Of a stretch of DNA of 64,000 bases, positions 40,301 through 53,329 are shown piece by piece. Both the position numbers and the translations under genes were made by a program. Origin of the DNA: Manduca sexta. Taxonomy: Eukaryota; Arthropoda; Insecta; Lepidoptera; Sphingidae. The notes beneath the pieces were generated by a model that worked only from the letters and a program-made list of their open reading frames with translations, searched no databases and was not told the DNA's origin. The stretch's first letter is position 1. Each line of letters opens with the position of its first letter. The stretch covers positions 12,152,001-12,216,000 of the forward strand of contig NC_051120.1 in assembly GCF_014839805.1 (NCBI RefSeq), read 5' to 3'.

Positions 40301-42305
40301 CCCGCCACGATTTACATTGTTTGGTGCTTGGATAATAGAACGCGCGGGTCTCGACGCGATTTTGGCAACAAGTTCAATACTAAACATAATGGACAATAAT
40401 ATCCTGTTCAAACACTTGCTGTTTAATTATATTATCTACACTAAAATAATAAAGCGACGCCGATTCTAATAAAAAAATCTAATTAATAAAAAACTATATT
40501 GTCAGTATGTCACAGTATGTTATATTCTAATTACTTGTATTCCGGGAAAGAGTCACGCGAGCGGAGCCGCCCAAGTATTTTAATATTTGTAACTAAATAT
40601 ATTCATGAATACTATATAATAACAATAAAATTAGTTCATAACTTTTATGTGAATTGGAGTACTAAGCACTATCCTATGTGTTTTCATATGAAATCCACAC
40701 CCTGGCTTGTGTCGCCGCCCGGGCCCTCCGTGGTTGTGTACAATATGGCCGCCGCGTGTATCGCTGACAATGCATGGAACTGCCGAATTAATACACAAAA
40801 CTATTGTTCCACGGCGGAGGGTACCGACGGTAAACTCTACCGCTTAGATGTAATTACTAAATTTCCTTCATGTATTCTCTGTAGAGATAATGGAACACAC
40901 TCTCTAGTTAATATTTTATAGATGACCAGCAAGCTGAGAATTTCCTTAAATGTTCGTCCCACTCTAAGTCCCGTATGGAAGAATTTTTTGCGAAATTTGT
41001 ATTATATACGTTTAGAATAATGATTGGAGTGATTTGGAACTTTAAACCTCCATGAATACTATTAAGCTGACATTTCACAAAGGTCTTCTGGGACAGTGGT
41101 AGTCGGCCCATCGCGGCCTGCTGTAGACAAAACTGAACGCAGCAATGCTTTAAGTCACGAACTAAAGCCACGGCAGATGGATGAGAGAAATGGCGTTCAT
41201 CTGGAACTCTATAATTTACTTCACTATCTCTTCCAGTACACTGTTATAATTGAATCTTACTATTTTATGTTTTATTTCAAAGTATATGCAACAATATCTA
41301 ATAGTCATTGACGCACGTCACCCTTAAATTCGATGATGGTTCTAACCAAGCAGTAGCACGTTTCTGGTTCCCACCTCCCAGGGACGTAATTTTCGCTATT
41401 GGGAACATAAGCCGCGTTTGCCATGAGACAGGTAAACTGCCTAAACAGAAGAGAAGCGCCTCACAGGAATGTGTATCATAAAAAACACTTCAAATATTCA
41501 TATAACGAATGTTATTGCCGGCATATGAGACCGCTGGGACGCACTCTCATGCTGGAACGGGGCCCGGACCCCCTGAATATTTAAAAATCATTTACATCAT
41601 TTCGTTGAAAATGATCCGGATAGCAATAGCGGTAAATTAAAATGTATGGTTCTTAAAACACATCGCCGTTTTATTAAGTATGTATTCAGCGTTATACGAA
41701 AATATTTTTTTCTTTCGTTACTAAATCACACGTAGAAACTATTTCCTGTAGAAGTAAGGATACTTTGTTCAAATATTTTGATATATTTTTTAATTAAAGA
41801 ATCAATGTCAATAAAATGTTATTTACCAGTAAAATACACGTGTATAATTTCCGAGTACGACCTGTGCTTCCCGCGTATGAAAACCATCTAACTGATAATA
41901 TCCGAAACTCAATTACACAAATATAAATATAAAACTCCGAATTGACGAATAAATTATGGAAAATGACCAAAAAAGTTTATGAAACGCAACCATTTAATAT
42001 TGAAGGAAGACTGACAAGGAACGGAAGGAGCGGCACTTGGAAATGAGCGGCGCGGTGGTCACGCGGTAATGGCGTTTGTCGATATAATGCCGATATTGAT
42101 GGCAGGGCCGGAGCTGGCGCGGCGAGAACGGCCTGCGTGGTTCATAAGTTACCAATTAGCGTTAGACAAACGATATAAAACATAATCATTTCCCTGATCA
42201 AACTTTTTTTAATCAATAATACTCCAACCTCATAAAATTCCTTATATTATGTTACTCTTGACTGTTTCGGAGCCACAGATGCTTTGTTGACTTGGGTTGA
42301 CTTAA
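34346..42305. other. Intron segment, no gene recognised
   Basis: GC-rich patches at 34550-34680, 34970-35050, 36500-36620, 37320-37400 and 37840-37920; a possible mariner-like end (tacagggtcattcaaaaatc) at 39622; a tRNA-B-box-like ggttctaatcc near 38591. The 140-residue frame at 40499-40921 has no recognisable domain. Confidence 0.5.
38261..38272 (+). repeat. Poly(G)12 tract
   Basis: Twelve consecutive G directly visible; the 98-residue frame across it is unlikely to be a gene. Confidence 0.9.
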
Positions 42306-42665
42306 CTGCCTCGGTAGCATAGTTGTAATGCGTATGTGGTACGACAATGACTATCGCGCTGAGATCTTGGGCTCAAATCGGGTTCGGGCCAAAAATTATA
42401 GTGACAGAGTTTTTTCCTCTTAAAAATTACTCAGTCGTAGCTCAGAATCAAGAAGTTGGCGGGGTGATACCCCCGTGCATTAGAAAGTACGTAAAGCCGT
42501 TGGTCCTGCGCCGGATCATGTCGGATTGCCGTCTCACCGGCCAGTGAAGGACAAAGAGTGCACCTACGTATTACGTATACACTTGTGCACTATAATATAT
42601 CCTGCGTACCTGGCTGATATCCGTTAAGATTGACCGCCGTGGCCTAAATTCGGCTCGAAGGATTA
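42306..42665 (+). mobile_element. tRNA-derived SINE with lepidopteran tail
   Basis: Head ctgcctcggtagcatagttg contains a pol III A-box-like stretch (42313-42325), followed by a degenerate B box (gggctcaaatcgg, 42369-42381). The tail contains gtgatacccccgtgcatt, aagccgttggtcctgcgcc, tcggattgccgtc, cttgtgcactataatatatc and gaccgccgtggcc, a string of words I recognise from a repeat family common in moth and butterfly genomes. Diverged, so old. Confidence 0.78.
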
Positions 42666-45600
42666 ATTCATTCGAACTTGAGTACATCCTAGGAAAACAA
42701 GATGAATGGCAACCCGAATGGGATCTGTTTGTACGATCGGCAAATAAACGCCGCCTGCACCGCCGATACCGCAATTAAATACCAACCGACAGAAACGATC
42801 GCCGCAGGGAACATTGTTTGTAAACAAATCTTTTACACTCCGGGATCTTCGTAAAAGTATCGTTGAGGATATAAAAAGTTTAGATTCACTTCGCAAATAA
42901 CAAGCAATGACCTTACCGTAAGCAAAAGGTTACATACCTGAAAAGAAATAAAAATAACTCAAAAAAAAAAATAAATAAAAAAATATTCCCAAAACCACAG
43001 AACATAACTCTCAAGGCACATTAGTAGTAACATGCAAACCACACACCCATCACCAGTCTACAAAAATATATACAACTATAAAACAAATACAAACCCAACA
43101 TTACCACAGCCCAGACGTCGCATCACAATATACAAATCTATGTCGTGGTTATCAACTAGGTACGACTATCGATTCTACAATAGCCGAAATAATTATTTAA
43201 ATATAGGTAATAGTAGATATTCTTATGTTGTCTTAATGTCGGAATCGACTACAGAACCTCTTAGCAGCCAAAGCGCTACACCACAGTAGCTGTCTACACG
43301 AGATAGCATTGTGTCGACAATATAAAGCAAATAACCATAAAACGAAGTTACATGCACATCTTCCGGATGAATTATTTAAGTAATATAATATCTTAAACAT
43401 GAAAAAGTACTAAAGCTTCGACCGTTGGAACAGCGCTACAGCTCACAACTTTGTTAAGTTTTACCAGATTAAGTATTCAGATAACACCGCTGGCTTATCC
43501 GGCGCAATGGTCGGCAAGCATTGTCTCAGAACCACAAGTCGTAAGTTCGATTTCTGTTTCGAATAATAGAGCTGTGCATGAGTTTTATTTGACATATAAG
43601 GTGTTGAAACTGGACTGATGCCATACGCTGTCAAAACCGAGCGGTCAGTAAATAGTTTAATAACTCGCATGAAATGGAAATACTGACGTTTCCTTTGGCT
43701 TTAGTTCAAAATAATGCAGTACATTGGTGATCGGACAATAGACTAGAGCATCTGACAATATAAACACTCTTATAATATTTACGCTATTTCGAGAATATTG
43801 CTTAACTCGGATATACCATTGATTTCCCACCATGTTTTTTATTCCATATCATTATTGCAAATTGACTACATTCCATCTACCGATTAGAACACAATGCCGA
43901 CCAACGAGACGTCACATATCCTCATATTCGGGGAATCACGTCGAATTGCTATACATTTATGTACGATCTTGTTCATGTCACGATAATCTGATAACGTCAA
44001 TATTAGTGTTAATGCACAGGCGAGGAGGTGCCGCCCTCCCTCCCGCGCCGGCTCATGAATATTGAGAGTGAGTGCGGCACAAGAGAAGCGACAAACTAGC
44101 GCCGACGGGACGCACTCTGACGTCACTCATAATGCTGCATGCTGATGCACTTCACTCTACATGCAAATAAATGGGTAACGTACCAGTAACTGCTCACAAC
44201 ACATTATCTTCTACAGTTATTACATTATATAAGCACTGGTAATGATGTTTACAGAGAATAACTTTACTATGTCGAGCTTATGACAAACTATTACCTGAAA
44301 ATAATACATATGTATTTACAATGCCTCGCCAATAGGGACTATAATAGTTATATTTGTGTACACTCGCACTCCTTTAGTAAGGCCCGCGCTTGTGTCAATT
44401 TTACTGCTGTAGGCACTCGTAAATACTTCGATAGTCCCGAATATATCTGCACAAACAATTTGCAACAAATGTTCATTTTTGGGGAGGCTATTTAAATTTA
44501 ATCCACGTGTACTGAGCCATAACAATTTACCGCCGCCCTCCGCCCTCTGCCGCCGCGGGCAGCACAGCACTGTACTGCTGTTTATTTTATTCGAGCAATA
44601 AAGTTTACTATCTTGTGTCGTTCACAAATGTACAAAAATGTTACGGCGCGGAGCATCGCCCGGACTGGAAGACCCGCCTCGAGGCTGTTCACACTTCTCT
44701 TCACGATGTTATCATTTCAATGATACAGTGGGATGATTCCTGGATCATACGTGGATATAGAATTATATGAATGTTAGAAATTTCGCAAGTTTTTCACTTC
44801 TTAATTTTATTTTCGTATCTCAAAGATTTTGTTCCAATGTTCACTATTTTTGTACTGGTATGGGAAATATTCTACACTACACCCGATAGTAAGTGCTGGG
44901 CTGCAATGATGCCGATCTGGCTGAGCTGCCTGTTCGCACATCACATTTGAACCGCGGCTCGTCACATCGAACTTTTGTGCCTGGAGGCCGCTTTCCGTCG
45001 ATCCTCCAATAATCATATCTTTTGCCTCAATACCTTACCAAATAATTTACTATGAGCGGCACCACACCGAAATGATAACCCAATTAAAAGTAAATTGTAC
45101 TTATAATAAACTGAAAATCGAACAAAACTTGTAATTGAATTTTTCGCGTCTCTGCCACCCTACAGGGCCTCAGTTAGTTTCGCACCCTTAAAGTTAAGCT
45201 ATTTAGGGGATATAAAAGTGGAACAAAGACGATGAACAGGGGCCGCCGTCGCCTTTGTGCGTTGTTCAGAGTTGAACGGAGTTTGTTTAGCATTACCGAT
45301 AGAGTTTGCAATGAGTTCGCCCCTTTAGTTAGAATTCACGAGTGTCTGATTAGCTGCACATCTAATGGACAATTTGTCAACAACTAGATTACGTCAGTTG
45401 CGGGTGAAATTTTAAGTTTTGGTGTTTTGTGCGTGTCTCGTAGCGTGTGTGTATGTCAACTGTCAGGATAGGCTCTAGTACCTATACACAGCTGTTGGCA
45501 TCAGCGATGTGCAACACCGTATTTCGGTGCCAAGGACGTGACTTTGAGTTCCCAATCAGCCGAACAACTAGCTCGGGTCGTGATACGGTGCTATAAACGT

Positions 45601-48455
45601 AGTGCGGCTATACTGTTTGTATCTAAACTATAAACACATTCTGACCTACTTCTACTGTAGATTCGTTGCGTGTGCTTATACATAATTGAAGGGTAGTAGT
45701 ATATATATACCTACGAAAATGTGAGATGGTACATCAGTGTTGCGTGCATAGAACTAGTACGTTCTCAGCGGCGTTTGTGGTGACGTGACAACAGAACATA
45801 AATCACTCCAAATACTCCATACAACATAACAATTATACATTTCATATAACAGAAGATGTAGTCACTCCACTCGTTAATTTGTTCGCGCATCATGTAAGTT
45901 ATATTGTAGCCTGAACGGGTTAATGTTCTTGGTATTACAGAAAACATAAACGTTTTTATAATATGAACGAAATTTAAAAAAAAATATTACATAAGTATTA
46001 TTGAGTCCAAATGAATAAATCAAGTTCCAAGCGGACGGACTCGCGCGCACTGTGGGTAGATAATATTATAAAAAACATTCGAAATCTACACCATATGATG
46101 AAAAACATAATATTTTTATCACGTTGAAAATAAGTGCTAAAATCTACCAAATTTTTTGCAGAATCAAATCTCAGAAATAATTATTGATTCAACCACGAAT
46201 CACGACATAAACTCGCCAAAATATTTTGAAATTGTAAATCTGCGCGAACATCGAGCAACCCATCATCTCAAGATTTATAGCGAGTTTAATGTTTCGGCAG
46301 AGTTGTTGCCAACACAGACCGAGCTCCCCCTTTTCCCGCGCATCTCTCTCGTACACGGAAAAAATTCGCGCGTAACTCTTAAAGTTTAGAATGGACCGCG
46401 ACCGCGACACGGCGCTCGTCACTACAGTCAGGCACACGTCACTCCACCACTGCACTCAAACATTACGGATAAAAACGTCTACACACGAGCATGTAAGTAT
46501 ATACGGAAACTATACGTTCTGACTTGCACGGGATCGCTTTGTAAAAACTACATAGATAATAAACAATAGGGTTTCAACCACAAAACTACATTACTTTTTA
46601 AGTCTGTGACAAAATACAATATTAGTTTTTAAGAAAATCGTGGAGTTTCCTACGCAGTGATCGAAAACCGCACCTCTCATGAAACAATAAAAAAAATACA
46701 CGTCACAACTGATTTTGGAGCATTCCAATTGGTGGTAGCGCAGCAGTCAGCTCCGATACAAAGGACAGACAACCTAGCATGTAAGTGTTCTGGCGCGTGT
46801 TCCGCCGGCTCGCGCACCCGGTGTGCTTTATTACACTCGTTATGTTCCATAAACTAGCAAATGTAATACATATTACCTTTGTATATTAGTTTACTTGCTC
46901 CTCTCAATATCAGTCGTACACTAACCCGAATATTCTCGGCCTCTGTTGCCGTCTGTTTACTGTCGGTAAAGGACATGTTTATTATTTTGTCTATCCCACT
47001 TTACCGACCAGCCGTCTTCTCATTCACTGCCATTTTATCCTCTATAATAACATTCCATGGGTAATCCGCACTCAGAATACTAAACGTTTATGTAACGCCG
47101 TGGTTTATGTATCCTTAGTCATGCACTTATTTCCTCAATTAATAAAAAAAGCTAGATATTTTTACCTTAAAAATCTATAGGTATTTTATCCATCTACAAA
47201 AATGCTTCCTCATTTAGAACGTAGTCCTTTCAAAGCGTACAGATCGGGTGTACTGATTCGAGTGTTTAATCAACATGAAGAGCTTTTATAGCACTAGTAG
47301 GCGGCTGAGTGATGGTAAAGCGTTCAGTAGTTTCGCGAGTGCATAGATCATGCGAGTCAACAGAGCGCACACACCACACGCGCGGAGCTATTAATGCGAG
47401 TGAACTCCTCACTTTTCAAATTAGCCCATACAAATCCTCCGTAATTTCTTAAAGATTACTAAATGAGTTATAACCACACATTATTAGTTTCTACAGCAAA
47501 TGCAATGTAATTAATTAATGAAATAATACACCATGACACGCCTTACACTTTATATTACAAGTTACTCTAATATCGACAGGGTTCGCAGCAATCGAGTGAC
47601 CATTACCGTCTGAAGGTCGGTCAACATCGCAAACATCGCCTGCCGCAGCGGAATACGTCATTTCACTCAGTCGCCGTGAGTGTGCTCAAATCACTCGTGT
47701 TAAATACATTAACGAAGGTCGACGTATGAGACAATGAGCAACCCGCCGTTTTAACGTGTTCCTACGAATCACGTTTTGAAGTGAAACGCGTTAACGTCCA
47801 ACAAGACAACACAGCATAATTCTGGCGATCATCGACAGAGATTTTCCATAATTGACAATATATTTGGACTATACTGTACTTAGATACGTTAAAATAAAAG
47901 TTATCGCAATGATCTCTAGGTATCATCACGTGTAGTAAAATATAATGAATATCGTTAGAATAAACATGAGCAGATTGTTGAACATAGGTAGTAGCAATAC
48001 AGTGGATAAACAAATTTTATGATCTAATTCGGCGGCACGAGAGCCGCGCTTCCGCACATCAAACGAGCGGCACAAGCGGCGGAAATAACGGCCATCGCAG
48101 AAAAATCAAACGCGCTCTACATTTGAACCTGGTCACGAGCGAGAGCTTAGCGCCGACCGACCACGAGACTACACCGTGTACGCATATTTTTATCAAAAAG
48201 GGGAGCTTCGCGTTTGTAGCCGTCCTTAGGTTCCTGATTAAAAACCACGACGTCGCATTGTGTGTTCATGGACAGTGGTAATCACCTAAGATGACCCACA
48301 TGCGAGTTGCCGGTCTCTGCTAAAAAATGATAAGAAACCACCGACAGAGGCGCGGCAACAATAGCGGCGCGGTGTTCAAACGCAGCTGAGTGCAGGAGTA
48401 ATTAGAGCGGCGGGTGTCGGCGGTGCGGCGCGGTGTAGTGCGGCGGTGCGGGGCG
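42666..48455. other. Intron segment, no gene recognised
   Basis: Scattered short frames without domains. A TATA-like gatataaaag at about 45209 on the plus strand stands before a GC-richer stretch, but no gene follows. Confidence 0.5.
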
Positions 48456-48510
48456 GCGCGGGGTGCGGGGGCGCGGGGTGCGGGGGCGCGGGGTGCGGGG
48501 GCGCAGGGTG
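48456..48510 (+). repeat. GC-rich 15-bp tandem repeat, 3.7 copies
   Basis: gcgcggggtgcgggg at 48456, 48471 and 48486, then gcgcagggtg. Preceded by looser gcggtgcgg units from 48417. All reading frames over it are repeat artefacts (Pro/Arg/Ala or Gly-rich). Confidence 0.92.
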
Positions 48511-48929
48511 TGATTAGTCCGTGCGGCCGCGGAGGCTGCGCCCCAGAAAGCAGCGGCTCCTGGCGCCGCGCCACAATACCAACACGACTCTTTGTTTGTT
48601 ATTTCAGTTTTTCGCCTTCGCTCCTCGGGGTTACTACTACAATATTGTAGCGACAGCGTCGCACATAGTATCACGTAGATGCTTAGATGAGTGTTAACTC
48701 ACATACGTCACGTACCACAGTAGTATATAAGCATCATTTGTACATAGAATAAAGCAGACCAAATACCAGCTCATATCTTATTACATTTTGCCATAAATTA
48801 ATGGCCAAACGAAGTTTCAAAAACTTTTACAAATCCAATGTCTACTGTCGCTTTCTTTATCTGTTTAGACTGCTCTTATAGTACTCTAATGTAGAGTAGG
48901 CGCAACACGGTGTGTGATAACCGTCCACC

Positions 48930-49090
48930 GATCTGGTGTCCTCGTTGGGATATGAACCCCAACGAGGAATTCAGCCCCTGGGAAATCGTGTTAGAAAACC
49001 CACAACAGTCACCCGGCCTTGAGATTCTAACCTGGGACCTGCAGAGCCACAACTAACATAGGAACGTTACTACGACACCAAGGAGGCAAC
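48930..49090 (-). mobile_element. Possible tRNA-derived SINE, minus strand
   Basis: The complement contains ggtgtcgtagtaacg (A-box-like) and ggttagaatctc (B-box-like) with proper spacing, followed by ggccgggtgactgttgtgg. The hairpin at 48940-48967 lies in its tail. Only one copy seen. Confidence 0.35.
48940..48967. repeat. 10-bp stem hairpin
   Basis: cctcgttggg, loop of 8, cccaacgagg; exact pairing. Confidence 0.88.
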
Positions 49091-50540
49091 ATAATTTACA
49101 AACTAGCGACAAGCTAACTCATGTGGTCCACTTCAGATGCTCGCGTCTAAAAGTTACAATAATTCATGTAGAGACCTTCAAGCGCTGTGAGTGCAAGTCG
49201 TCGATGTCGAATGCCGTACGCACCTCACGCGCCCTGCGCCGCGAAATACCACGCGATTATAACATGTGATATAGAAGTATAGGTAAGTTCGGAGTAGTTC
49301 CAAACGGAGTGATAACTGGGTCGCGTGGCCTGCAGCCGGCCCAGTTTTACGAACAAAAGCCGCGCGAGGAATCTTTGTGTAAGTGTAGATGCGGCCAGAG
49401 CGGCGCGCGCGCGCTAGTGTCGCATTCCGCGGGCGACATTAATTCTCAAACGTTTGTAATAGGAAAAATTACACCCTTTATGAGGAGTCGCTCACTGCAA
49501 ACCACAGGCGGTCGATGGATCGTTAACACGCCCGAGCTCCTTTGAAATTCATAATCAAGATCACTGTTACACGGAAACTACAAGATGCACTTATACTCCC
49601 ATAGTGAACACATCTCCGTATAATATGGAGTGTGGAGTGAGCCTACCGCCACGTTAAACATAAATACTCTGATAATACGCGTGTTTCTAGTAAATCGATA
49701 AACTCATACAGATTGCTGGTGCGACCTAGAGACCGTATCGTACCCCGAGGCCAATGGTGTTTGGACACCAATCACCTTCACTGGCTTGATGGAAATTCAA
49801 ATCTAAGACATAACCAAATGTGATGGTATGTGAAAGTGCACCGTTTGGCAAAAGAGTGAAGGTCAATTTGCCCATTAAATAAAATCGGCATGTTTCCGGA
49901 GGTGGTGTGTGCGGGGACGCGCACGCGGCGCGGGGGAGGGGACAGAGTGATGGCATCGCTCCAATGTTTACTGGCGGCTGACCGTGACCGCGCCCGTACA
50001 GCCAATAAGTACTAGCCCAAACATTCCAATTACTATCCACTCAAACCATATCACATTATTGTGTAATGTAGTACATAAGCAAATACCATAATTTTAGTCT
50101 AAACTAAAAAACCAAGAAGAACCCAATCGGACTTGTATTCACTAGTCAAGTGGCAACGTGATAAGGAAACAAAATCTATCGAGATACATGTATGTCGTCG
50201 TGATAAAAAATGAAAGTGTACGTAAACATGTTAATAAAACGCTATCCGCTGGCTGTCGTGCCTCGAACGGCGCGCGTGTAGTAGAAATGAGGCGACATGT
50301 CGACAGGCGCGGACCGAGTGGGACACACCACATGCACCCGCCTACTGAACCACACATGTTCGATCACACGTCATACAAAATAACCAACATGTAAAAGTTG
50401 ACACCTACTTAACAGCTGGCGATTTCTACGATCTGCATAATTTTTTATTTCAATGGCACTTGATCTTCCAATATTATTTTCCTGTGTACCGACTACCGGG
50501 GTAGTCCTATAGATTACAACAACATACGTCCTATAGATTA

Positions 50541-50572
50541 CGTACCTCTCGGCTCTAAAGCCGAGAGGTACG
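50541..50572. repeat. Perfect 14-bp stem hairpin with 4-nt loop
   Basis: cgtacctctcggct, loop ctaa, agccgagaggtacg. Exact pairing of 14 bp with a high GC share. Immediately upstream, gtcctatagattac occurs twice (about 50504 and 50529). Confidence 0.92.
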
Positions 50573-51753
50573 CTGCGAGTCTATGACACGAATTAAATGG
50601 AAGTAAATTCGACAAGCCGCAGCGGCCTGCTAGTCGACTGCGGAGCAAAATGCCGCTGGTAATAACTTTACGATATCGATTTAGGACTGAAAGTGTCTCC
50701 TAACTAAATCACCTACCAAGCAAAATAATATTATCTATAGACTAGATTATTGTTATTCATCCCTAAGCAGTTAATGTTTTAGAGGATAATCTACATTCTA
50801 CACAAAACAACGTATAATCAAACTGATTTGTTGAATAAACAACACATTTGCGGGCGCTGTCGGAACACGCGATGACCCGGTTTTAAATTGTTAACACGGA
50901 AAATGGATTGATGGCGTGACACCTCGTAATAACACGTTGCGACTAGCGCGGGGCCGTGTCACGTTGTCACTCCATGGAATTTAAAATGCACAATAATTCC
51001 GACTCGTAACTCTGATAGGGACGGCAGAAATGCAAGTTATCCTGCAGTTGGCGAAGTGGTCATTGCATCTTCCCGCTATGGGAAAGGAACCCTTAAGTAA
51101 CTTACAATAAATTGTGCCCGAAATAGAACAAAGATGTGATGGACCGCGCTAATCAAAGAACTTGTCGCACGAACAGTAATTGTAGCCTACATGCACACGC
51201 GGCACGGGACAGAGCGCGCGCAGTATGCTAACAGATAGACAAGTTATTCTAAGTTTAATTAACATCCTGTGCTTTTGATTTATTATTTATGTTAAAATTA
51301 TGTATAGAGAAAAATAAATACCACAAAATATTTTTTTTTATACAATTTAGCAAACATTTGCAATTTTGCTATAGCACCAGTACACATTCCATGTTCTATA
51401 ATTAACAATTTAACAGGATTAACAGGACGATTATATGTACACACACACACACCCACATCTATAAGAATACGACACATACAAAATTCTGAAACACTTAGTA
51501 CACGAGCAGGCTGTGTTTTGATCGCTGGGAATAATAACACGGGGGTTGTTATAACTAAAGGTAAAATTACGGCTAATATTATATCGAGATCCACAATATA
51601 TTCATGGGTCGTTAGTTCGCTACTGTTCTCCGCTCGCGACACATTGTGAACGCTAATTTGCTGCCATTAACTGAATGAAGAGTGGAACTCTCGCACGCCA
51701 ACACTTTTAATTTGGCAACTTTATTGTACATTCCGCCCCAAACGAACATCGCT

Positions 51754-52108
51754 GAGGGTCTACTTCAAAAAACGAAATCCGTAGTTTCGGATGACGGATC
51801 GCACATTTTGGTACTACGAAGTGTTACGGATCCGATGACGGATTCGACGACGGATCCGATCGGTTCATCGCAATATTTAAGACATGGAATTTGTAAAAAC
51901 TTATACCATCCCTTTTTAAAACCATCTGCGAGAACGAAGTTCCACTGCTTTCTCCAAAAAAAATATACGGAATATTGATCCTACCACTAAGGTAAGCTAC
52001 AGAACTGTGACGGATCCGAAGTAATTTGATAGTAGAATTAAATCCGAAGTTCGTCGTTTCTTCGTTTCGGACTGACGTTTCGACGTTCGTTTTTCGGAGT
52101 AGACCCTC
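51754..52108. mobile_element. 355-bp terminal-inverted-repeat element, superfamily unclear
   Basis: Left end GAGGGTCTACTTCAAAAAAC pairs with the right end (inverted GAGGGTCTACTCCGAAAAAC), about 18 of 20. The flanks do not give a clean duplication; CTG is present at both junctions if the ends are trimmed by one base. Rich in cgaa/ttcg and cggatccg words and carrying three 12-bp tandem units at 51826-51861. No coding capacity. Confidence 0.7.
51826..51861 (+). repeat. 3 x 12-bp tandem repeat (ACGGATCCGATG type)
   Basis: Units are acggatccgatg, acggattcgacg and acggatccgatc; the core cggatccg is palindromic. A further acggatccgaag lies at about 52009. Internal to the 355-bp inverted-repeat element. 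Confidence 0.85.
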
Positions 52109-53329
52109 TGAGCTCGCGCGTGCACGTTACTGCACGGAGACACTTCACACTTCACTAGCTAGTTAATTAAAGAGACCTCATATACTGTAAAAAGTATTTT
52201 GCTTTATGAAACACATCTGCCGACTCCAACCTAACCGTATCTGCGTACAAGCAGATACGGTTACATTGTATCCACAATGCACAATACATTGTATCCTTGG
52301 AGTTATGTGAGATCCTGGCCACCATCCTCAACGATCCATTGAAGCGTATGGTGAAAATAGTAAATTATGAAAGTTGAGTATCGCTCTCTAACAGATGTAT
52401 CCGCCTTGTAAGTATTATTTTAAATAAGATTCTTTCATGTCTGCAGGAAATAGTAATGTTTAACTCCAGTATAAAATGTGTGATATATTTTTAGGCACTA
52501 TTTAGTTCAGTACCTTTGTTAAGTGCGTCTTACAGCTATGTTATAGTCGCGTGCATCATCAGCTCGTGTGGTTACAATCTGGAATTAGTACTTTACACCC
52601 AATCTAGTTCTACTGAGCGAGTTAGCGGCGAGTGACTGTCCGGCGCAGTACAGTCGCGCAGTGCTGGTTAGTCGAGAATGAAACTACTGGTTAGAATTAG
52701 CCAAACCTTTATTGCCCAAACCATATGATACAAACGCATGGACGCGATGTCGTACTGTCCAACAGCTGCCGAATATCAGCTTGAATTTTCTAGGATATTG
52801 GTGACGTCACATACTCGAATGTAACCTTCATATGGGTTAATAAAAGTAGCTTTTTATAAAATATAAAATTAATTCAATTTAAAAACAATTTGGCCTGTAG
52901 TTTTAAGATTGTACGTCGTACTACAACGTACGGTAGTACAAACACCTCCCTAGAATATTCAAGTTGTTTCCGAGCAAATACTGCACTATTGCAGTACTGT
53001 TGCACTTTACGACATCGCACTACTGCACGTCACAAACAATCCACACGACGCGCGGGGACCACGTTACCCGTGACGAACATTCTACCAACCAAGCTTTGCT
53101 TTTTTCAATATGTAGAATATCAATATGAAGATAAAATATATGTCATAGAAAGTGAATATTGAATGATAGAATTAAATAATCGAAGCCGATCATTTTTGCG
53201 ATAAGTAACATCTTTTTTCGCCAATAACTCCGGTTACTACAACATGAGCCATATAACGTTTACTGTCATGTCTGTAACGTGGCCCCCGACGCATTCACGT
53301 GACGCCCCGGTCCCGCCACCGACACTTAC
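52109..53329. other. Intron segment before the hinge exon, no gene recognised
   Basis: Contains the 52232 hairpin. The 90-residue frame at 52890-53162 shows no domain. Confidence 0.5.
52232..52263. repeat. Perfect 13-bp stem hairpin with 6-nt loop
   Basis: taaccgtatctgc, loop gtacaa, gcagatacggtta. Followed by two copies of acattgtatcc (about 52263 and 52285). Confidence 0.9.

Larger units (their letters stand above)
48511..51753. other. Intron segment, mainly unrecognised
   Basis: Apart from the SINE-like sequence and hairpins listed, AT-rich with GC patches at 49200-49250, 49390-49430 and 49905-49940. A short (CA)n lies at about 51439. Confidence 0.5.
6785..53329 (-). other. Dys: 46.5-kb dystrophin intron splitting the hinge region
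   Basis: Inferred from the phase-1 donor at 53329 and the phase-1 acceptor at 6785. It contains no long open reading frame with a recognisable domain on either strand; the short frames are scattered and overlap on both strands as expected by chance. What can be recognised in it is listed separately (MITEs, SINEs, LINE ends, hairpins, GC-rich islands). In Drosophila, Dys has several internal promoters for short isoforms in large introns (established knowledge), so an intron of this size in this part of the gene may hide a promoter and first exon. That is inference. Confidence 0.6.

Noticed and set aside
40499..40921. 140-residue open frame in the long intron
   Set aside because: No domain, no compositional bias typical of coding sequence, and its Cys/Tyr/Ile-rich content looks like translated AT-rich DNA.
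45205..45300. Plus-strand promoter with TATA-like gatataaaag
   Set aside because: No exon or conserved frame follows, and such words are frequent in AT-rich introns.
48320..48674. Pro/Arg/Ala-rich frames on the minus strand
   Set aside because: Produced by the 15-bp GC-rich tandem repeat.
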